64,000 nt of DNA from Mitsuaria sp. GD03876 (GTDB taxonomy: Bacteria; Pseudomonadota; Gammaproteobacteria; Burkholderiales; Burkholderiaceae_C), in NCBI RefSeq assembly GCF_029840635.1, contig NZ_JAOCCU010000021.1:44038-108037 (forward strand), written 5' to 3'. A model generated the notes under the pieces. It did not search any database. It saw nothing but the letters and a program-made list of their open reading frames with translations, and was not told the DNA's origin. The translations under genes were made by a program, and so were the position numbers. This document shows positions 60,035-64,000 of this stretch, in pieces (position 1 is the stretch's first letter; the number at the start of each line of letters is the position of its first letter).

Positions 60035-62671
60035 TCAGAGCTTCCAGCGCAGGCCGACGGCGACGGTGCGGTCGTAGTAGCGGACGTCGCGGACCAGCGA
60101 CGGGTTCTTGTCGAAGTAGTCGTGATAGGCCTGGTTGAGCAGGTTGGTCACGTCCAGCGACACCGTCAGCGACTTGGTGATGTCGTAGCCGAAGGTCGCG
60201 TCCAGCGTGCGCAGCGGCGCGACCCACAGTTCCCGGCCGGTGGTGCGGTACGGGTACTCGGCCAGGAACTTGCCGCGCCAGTTGTAGGCCAGGCGGGCAT
60301 AGATGCCGTTGCGCTCGTACATGCCGACCACGTTGTAGGCCTTCTTCGACTGGCCCAGGAACGGACCCTCGGTGCCGTCCGGCGCGGTCTGGTTGCCGGT
60401 CATGAAGGTGAAGTTGGCCTCCAGCCCGAAGCCGCCCATCCAGCCCGGCAGGAAGTCGTAGAACTGGCGGTAGCTCAACTCGTAGCCGTGCAGGTCGGCC
60501 CGGTTGACGTTCACCGGCTGCGTGACGCGGTACAGGACGTTGTTGATCGTCGTCTCGGTCGTCTGCGTGGTGACGCGGTTCTTGAACTTGTGCTGGAACA
60601 CCGTGCCGGTCAGCGAGCCGGCGCGGGCGAAGTACCACTCCAGCGCCAGGTCGGTGTTGTCGGACTCGGTCGGCTTCAGGCCGGGATTGCCGCCGGCCAG
60701 CGTGCCGTAGGTGACGCCGCCGCCCGGCGGGGTGTTGGTCTGGCCGGGGTTGTAGTCGACGAAGTTGGGCCGCTCGATCGTCTTGCCCCACACCAGCCGG
60801 CTCACCAGCCGCGGCGTCAGGTCCGCGCGCAGCGACAGCGTGGGCAGCGTGTCGGTGCGCGAGGTGTCCACCAGCACCGGCGTGACCAGGTTGGTGGACG
60901 CGTCGCGGGAGTTGCCGCGCAGCGTCTGCTCGGTCCGGACCACCCGCACGCCGGCCACGCCGGAGAAGGGGACGCCGAAGGCGTCGAAGCCGAACTTGGC
61001 GCGGCCGTAGATCGCGCGCGTCTTCTCGGTGTCGTCGAAGAGCGTCATCGGGTCGTAGGGCGTCAGCGCCGTGCTGCCGGTGAGCATCTGGCGGAAGGCC
61101 TCGCCGTTGTCCAGCAGCCAGTCCCGCGACGCGAAGACGTATTGCTTGACGCCGAAGTCGCCCGAGGTCTTGGGCGCCACCTCGTAGAGGCCGGGGAAGT
61201 TGCTCAGCGTCTGGCCGACCGCCGAGAACGAGGTCGTCCACGGCATGTTGGTGTTGATCGACATCGCGTCGCGCTTGGCCAGCCGCACGCCGGCGCTGAG
61301 CTCCTTGAGGAAGCCGTCGCCCATGTCGTAGTCGGCGTCGGCGCGCCAGTCGGTGGACCTGCCCTCGCGGCGGCCGCGCACGTCGACGCCGCCGTTGACG
61401 TGGAAGTTCGCCGCGTTGGTCAGGTCCAGGTTCGGGTAGTCGATGTAGCCGCCGCCGTCGCGCACCGCCGCGACCGTGCTGGTCGGGTTGTAGCCGGTGT
61501 CCAGGATGCGGTTGACCCAGTCGATCTTGCTCTTGGTCTGCGCCAGCTCGGTGCTGAGCTTGAGCCGGTCGGTCGCGCGCCAGTTGCCGCCCAGCGCCAG
61601 TTGGTGGTTGGAGGCCTCGTCATGCTTGGCCTGCGTGGAGGTGAAACCCCAGCCCGGGTAGTTCGTGTTGGTCGCGGTGTCCAGGTTGTTCGTGCCCGGC
61701 TTGGTCGTGATCACCGTGCCCGGCGCCGGCACCCAGCCCAGCACCGGATCGTTGTTCATGCCGATGCCCGCGACCAGGAAGGACTGCTGGTAGCGGTGGT
61801 CGATGCGGGTGCCGAAGCCTTCGAAGTACAGCTCGGCATCCTTGCTGGGCTTCCACTGCAGCGCGAAGTTGCCGGCCAGCCGCTTGCGGTCGCCCAGGTC
61901 GAAGACCCGGCCCATCGAGTCCGTGCCCAGCACTTTCTCGGCGCGGCCCGGCACGGTGATCAGCGCCGGATCGCCGACGAAGGCGCGCTCGTCGTGGTAC
62001 TGGCCGCGCTGGTAGGACAGGCCGACCAGGGCGCCCATCTCGCCGAGGTCGGTCTTCCAGCGCTGCGAGCCCATCGCCGACAGGTCGGGATTGTTCTTCT
62101 CGGCCTTGTCGCGGTGCTCCATGCGGCCGGTGACGAAGAACTGGCCGTCCTTGAAGTCCAGCGGCCGGTTCGTGCGCACGTCGATGACGCCAGCGGTGCC
62201 GCCCTCGGGGAGGCTGGCCTCCTGCGTCTTGTAGACGGTGATGCGCTGGATCATCGTGGCCGGCATGTCGGCCAGGTAGAGGCTGCGGCCCGAGTCGGAG
62301 AAGAACTCCCGCCCGTTGAGCAGCGTCACCACGCCGCCCAGGCCCCGGATGATCACGCTGCCGGCCTCGCCGTTGCCGCGCTGGATCTGCACGCCGGTGA
62401 CCCGGCCCAGCAGCTCGGCCACGTTCTTGTCGGGAAACTTGCCGATGTCCTCGGCCACGATCGAGTCGACGACCTGGTCCGAGTTCTGCTTGATCGTCTG
62501 CGCCGACTCGGCCGAGCGGCGCATGCCCGACACGACCACCGTCTCCAGCTTGCCGTCGTCGGCCTTCTTCTCGTCGGGGGAGGGCTGGTTTTGCGCCTGG
62601 GCCTGGCACGCCACCGTCAGCAGGGCCGCGGCGGCCACGGTGCCGCGCAGCGCGAATCGCATCTTGCTCAT
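60035..62671 (-). CDS. TonB-dependent outer-membrane receptor
   Basis: 878 residues from the ATG at 62671 behind GGAGACAAC. A signal peptide (FALRGTVAAAALLTVACQAQ) ends at AQAQN. The TonB box and plug follow: LETVVVSGMRRSAESAQTIK, then VVDSIVAEDIGKFPDKNVAE, LLGRVTGVQIQRGNGEAGSV and IIRGLGG. The barrel ends with DVTNLLNQAYHDYF and DRTVAVGLRWKL, with terminal aromatic-x-Leu typical of outer-membrane barrels. The SAESAQTIKQ...FPDKN signature is that of carbohydrate-related TonB receptors of Gram-negative plant-polymer degraders. In this context it probably imports arabino-oligosaccharides. The promoter TTGGCC-N18-TAGCAT is at 62756-62785. Confidence 0.93.
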   Translation of the reverse strand: MSKMRFALRGTVAAAALLTVACQAQAQNQPSPDEKKADDGKLETVVVSGMRRSAESAQTIKQNSDQVVDSIVAEDIGKFPDKNVAELLGRVTGVQIQRGNGEAGSVIIRGLGGVVTLLNGREFFSDSGRSLYLADMPATMIQRITVYKTQEASLPEGGTAGVIDVRTNRPLDFKDGQFFVTGRMEHRDKAEKNNPDLSAMGSQRWKTDLGEMGALVGLSYQRGQYHDERAFVGDPALITVPGRAEKVLGTDSMGRVFDLGDRKRLAGNFALQWKPSKDAELYFEGFGTRIDHRYQQSFLVAGIGMNNDPVLGWVPAPGTVITTKPGTNNLDTATNTNYPGWGFTSTQAKHDEASNHQLALGGNWRATDRLKLSTELAQTKSKIDWVNRILDTGYNPTSTVAAVRDGGGYIDYPNLDLTNAANFHVNGGVDVRGRREGRSTDWRADADYDMGDGFLKELSAGVRLAKRDAMSINTNMPWTTSFSAVGQTLSNFPGLYEVAPKTSGDFGVKQYVFASRDWLLDNGEAFRQMLTGSTALTPYDPMTLFDDTEKTRAIYGRAKFGFDAFGVPFSGVAGVRVVRTEQTLRGNSRDASTNLVTPVLVDTSRTDTLPTLSLRADLTPRLVSRLVWGKTIERPNFVDYNPGQTNTPPGGGVTYGTLAGGNPGLKPTESDNTDLALEWYFARAGSLTGTVFQHKFKNRVTTQTTETTINNVLYRVTQPVNVNRADLHGYELSYRQFYDFLPGWMGGFGLEANFTFMTGNQTAPDGTEGPFLGQSKKAYNVVGMYERNGIYARLAYNWRGKFLAEYPYRTTGRELWVAPLRTLDATFGYDITKSLTVSLDVTNLLNQAYHDYFDKNPSLVRDVRYYDRTVAVGLRWKL

Positions 62672-62755
62672 GTTGTCTCCGTCGTTCTTTTGGCTTGTCA
62701 ACCCGTCGAGCGGGTGACTCCACAACTGCCGTAGGGTTGTTGTCGAGCGGAGCAG

Positions 62756-62822
62756 ATGCTAGGGAGGCGTGCGATTCGGGGCCAATCACATTTTCCGGCC
62801 CGCCAATGCCGGTTCCGGCATC
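62756..62822 (-). promoter_or_regulatory. TonB receptor promoter with upstream 18-bp dyad
   Basis: Read leftwards: -10 TAGCAT (62756-62761), 18-bp spacer ending CTCCC, -35 TTGGCC (62780-62785) preceded by AAATGTGA as at ytfQ. Nineteen nt beyond the -35, the 18-mer AATGCCGGTTCCGGCATC (62805-62822) contains a perfect dyad ATGCCGG-TT-CCGGCAT. Position matches ytfQ and the arabonate dehydratase, although the inner sequence differs. Confidence 0.6.
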
Positions 62823-62936
62823 AGGGCTGGCCCGGATGGCCCGGAAACGGAATGTCGGGCGGGCAAGGCCTGACCCTCCAAACAGGGGGTGGGCGCGCGC
62901 CGCGAAGACCTATAAATAGGGATGGCGCCTGACAAC

Positions 62937-62958
62937 GTTGCCGATCTATATCGGCAAC
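62937..62958. promoter_or_regulatory. 22-bp dyad GTTGCCGAT-N4-ATCGGCAAC
   Basis: Two perfect 9-bp half-sites separated by CTAT, lying ~175 nt upstream of the -10 of the TonB receptor and ~160 nt before the response-regulator start. With no T tract and a long AT-containing centre it looks like a protein-binding site rather than a terminator. The binding protein is unknown. Confidence 0.55.
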
Positions 62959-63119
62959 ATGTCGACACAAGTGTTTCCGAACTCACCCCTCAGGGTTCCC
63001 CCTGAAGAGGGGGCGACGCAAGTGACCATCGGCCTATCATGCGGGCCTTCTCCGGCATGCAGTAAAGGGTGCTGACGGCCGCGCCGGAGACGATCGGCCA
63101 GTCGAAGAAGGGAGGCCCT

Positions 63120-63809
63120 ATGGAAGCAGTGTCCGTTGCCCGTTCGTTCGAAACGGCTGGAAATGGCGGCTATGCGCTGCCGGCGGTGAAACGCCGGGTG
63201 TTGCTGGTCGACGACCACGAACTGGTGCGCGCGGGGATCCGCACGCTCTACCAGACGCTGGACGAGATCGACATCGAGTGGATCGAGGCGGCCTCGCTGC
63301 AGGAAGGCCTGTCGGCCTACGGCGAGCGCGGCGCGGTCGACGCGGTGCTCCTGGACCTGAATTTGGGGGACTGCAAGGGCCTGCAAGGCCTGCGCCAGTT
63401 CATGGAGGCCTTCCCCGAGGCCCGCGTCGTCGTCTTCAGCGGCACGCAGGATGAATTCGTCGTCCGCCAGGCGCGGGCGCTGGGCGCCGTGGGCTACCTG
63501 CCCAAGGGCGCGCTGATGGCCGAGATGCGCAGCACGCTGCGCGCGCTGCTGGCCGAAGGCCCGCGGCATCGCGCCGCGCAGGCGGGCTCGCTGTTCCCGC
63601 GTTTCCCGTCCTCGGCGATGTACGACCGCGTGGCCGAGCTCGGCCCGCGCCACCTGGAGATCCTGGAGCTGGTCCTGTCGGGCTGCAGCAACCAGGAGAT
63701 CAGCAACTCGACGCAGTTGTCGCTGGGCACGGTGAAGAACTACGTCTCGTCGCTGCTGCTGGCGCTGGACGTCAAGTCGCGCTCGCACATGATCAGCCTG
63801 TTCCGCTGA
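63120..63809 (+). CDS. LuxR/NarL-family response regulator
   Basis: 229 residues from the ATG at 63120 behind GGGAGG; the in-frame GTG at 63069 lacks a ribosome-binding site. The receiver has VLLVDDHELVRAGIRTLYQT with the acidic pair, phosphoacceptor D79 in AVLLDLNLGDCKGL, Ser in VVFSGTQDE and Lys in GYLPKGALMAE. The C-terminal LuxR-type HTH is LGPRHLEILELVLSGCSNQE and LGTVKNYVSSLLLALDVKSR. It is distinct from the regulator at 45523: no close similarity beyond the family motifs. A partner kinase may follow, since another frame opens five nt later. Targets are unknown; the TonB receptor is the nearest gene. Confidence 0.9.
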   Translation: MEAVSVARSFETAGNGGYALPAVKRRVLLVDDHELVRAGIRTLYQTLDEIDIEWIEAASLQEGLSAYGERGAVDAVLLDLNLGDCKGLQGLRQFMEAFPEARVVVFSGTQDEFVVRQARALGAVGYLPKGALMAEMRSTLRALLAEGPRHRAAQAGSLFPRFPSSAMYDRVAELGPRHLEILELVLSGCSNQEISNSTQLSLGTVKNYVSSLLLALDVKSRSHMISLFR

Positions 63810-63813
63810 CGGA

Positions 63814-64000
63814 GTGGCCACGGCTCACCGCGGCGATCGCCGGGTCGAGGAACGCTCCCCGGACACCACCTTCCCGCCGACCGAGATCCTGATCGACTCG
63901 CCGGACGTCCCTGACGTGCCGGCGAGCGCCATTTCGGGCGTCCCCTCCGCCGCGTCCCCGCTGTCCGACGTGTTCTCGCCGTTCGCGAGCGCCGCGCCGG
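63814..64000 (+). CDS. Start of an unidentified gene (runs off window)
   Basis: A frame opens at the GTG at 63814, four nt after the response-regulator stop, and stays open to the window edge (62 codons). It reads VATAHRGDRRVEERSPDTTF and then a Pro/Ser/Asp-rich stretch (LIDSPDVPDVPASAISGVPS) without a domain. The spacing suggests an operon with the regulator, where a sensor kinase would be the usual partner, but nothing seen so far proves it. The disordered N-terminus makes the start codon uncertain. Confidence 0.4.
   Translation, partial: MATAHRGDRRVEERSPDTTFPPTEILIDSPDVPDVPASAISGVPSAASPLSDVFSPFASAAP

Larger units (their letters stand above)
62672..63119. other. 448-nt intergenic region between TonB receptor and response regulator
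   Basis: No gene is supported here. From left to right it holds the receptor leader and promoter (62756-62785) and its 18-bp dyad (62805-62822). These are followed by a short AT-rich palindrome CCTATAAATAGG (62909-62920), a 22-bp dyad at 62937-62958, a CAGGG/CCCTG hairpin flanked by C and G runs (about 62986-63013), and the GGGAGG ribosome-binding site of the regulator. The small open frames in it lack start signals. Confidence 0.7.

Overview
The window is very GC-rich chromosomal DNA from a betaproteobacterium. Family content points to Burkholderiales, most likely the Roseateles/Mitsuaria/Rubrivivax neighbourhood: a DUF4148 secreted protein, DUF3309 membrane peptide, FabG4-type reductase, non-phosphorylative arabinose enzymes, MocR and GbpR-type regulators. 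The taxon is an inference, since no rRNA gene is present. I saw no tRNA, rRNA, CRISPR array, prophage or intact insertion sequence.

Region 1 (1-7076) is mixed: a RecQ-type helicase running off the left edge, a DUF3309 peptide, a FabG4-like reductase, a duplicated-repeat DUF4148 protein with a good terminator, a Tat-exported alpha/beta hydrolase, a Beta-protein-like gene, and an AbrB/MazE-type antitoxin followed by only the first ~20 residues of a PIN toxin.

Region 2 (7077-28342) is the first half of an arabinan/L-arabinose locus. A leftward operon (dehydrogenase, SMP-30 lactonase, mutarotase) diverges from a long rightward operon (keto-deoxy-arabonate dehydratase, semialdehyde dehydrogenase, GH43, a MalK-type ABC importer, GH43, GH97, FadR-type and LysR-type regulators). 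A leftward ytfQRT-yjfF-type furanose importer with another GH43 follows. Two GTnnnAC operators, the FadR-family signature, lie in the divergent promoter.

Region 3 (28557-52529) is unrelated to arabinose: stress and hypothetical proteins, a PIG-L deacetylase, a TPP enzyme, a short UvrA paralogue, a dehydratase and an OmpA-like protein. It also holds a compact module of EAL phosphodiesterase, unknown protein, YadA-type adhesin (frameshifted) and a BvgA/BvgS-like two-component system. This resembles the bvg-fha-bvgR layout of Bordetella, and its three promoters share an 18-bp element.

Region 4 (52677-62671) is the second half of the arabinan locus: GH127, GH51, the IlvD/Edd-type arabonate dehydratase that completes the pathway, GH43 and a TonB-dependent receptor. 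It ends with a 448-nt intergenic region, a second LuxR-type response regulator and the start of an unidentified gene.

Together regions 2 and 4 give an outer-membrane receptor, periplasmic arabinosidases, two ABC importers and the complete oxidative route L-arabinose to arabonolactone, arabonate, 2-keto-3-deoxyarabonate, 2-oxoglutarate semialdehyde and 2-oxoglutarate. Three promoters (ytfQ, arabonate dehydratase, TonB receptor) have identical geometry with an 18-bp dyad at a fixed distance, which ties the two halves into one regulon.
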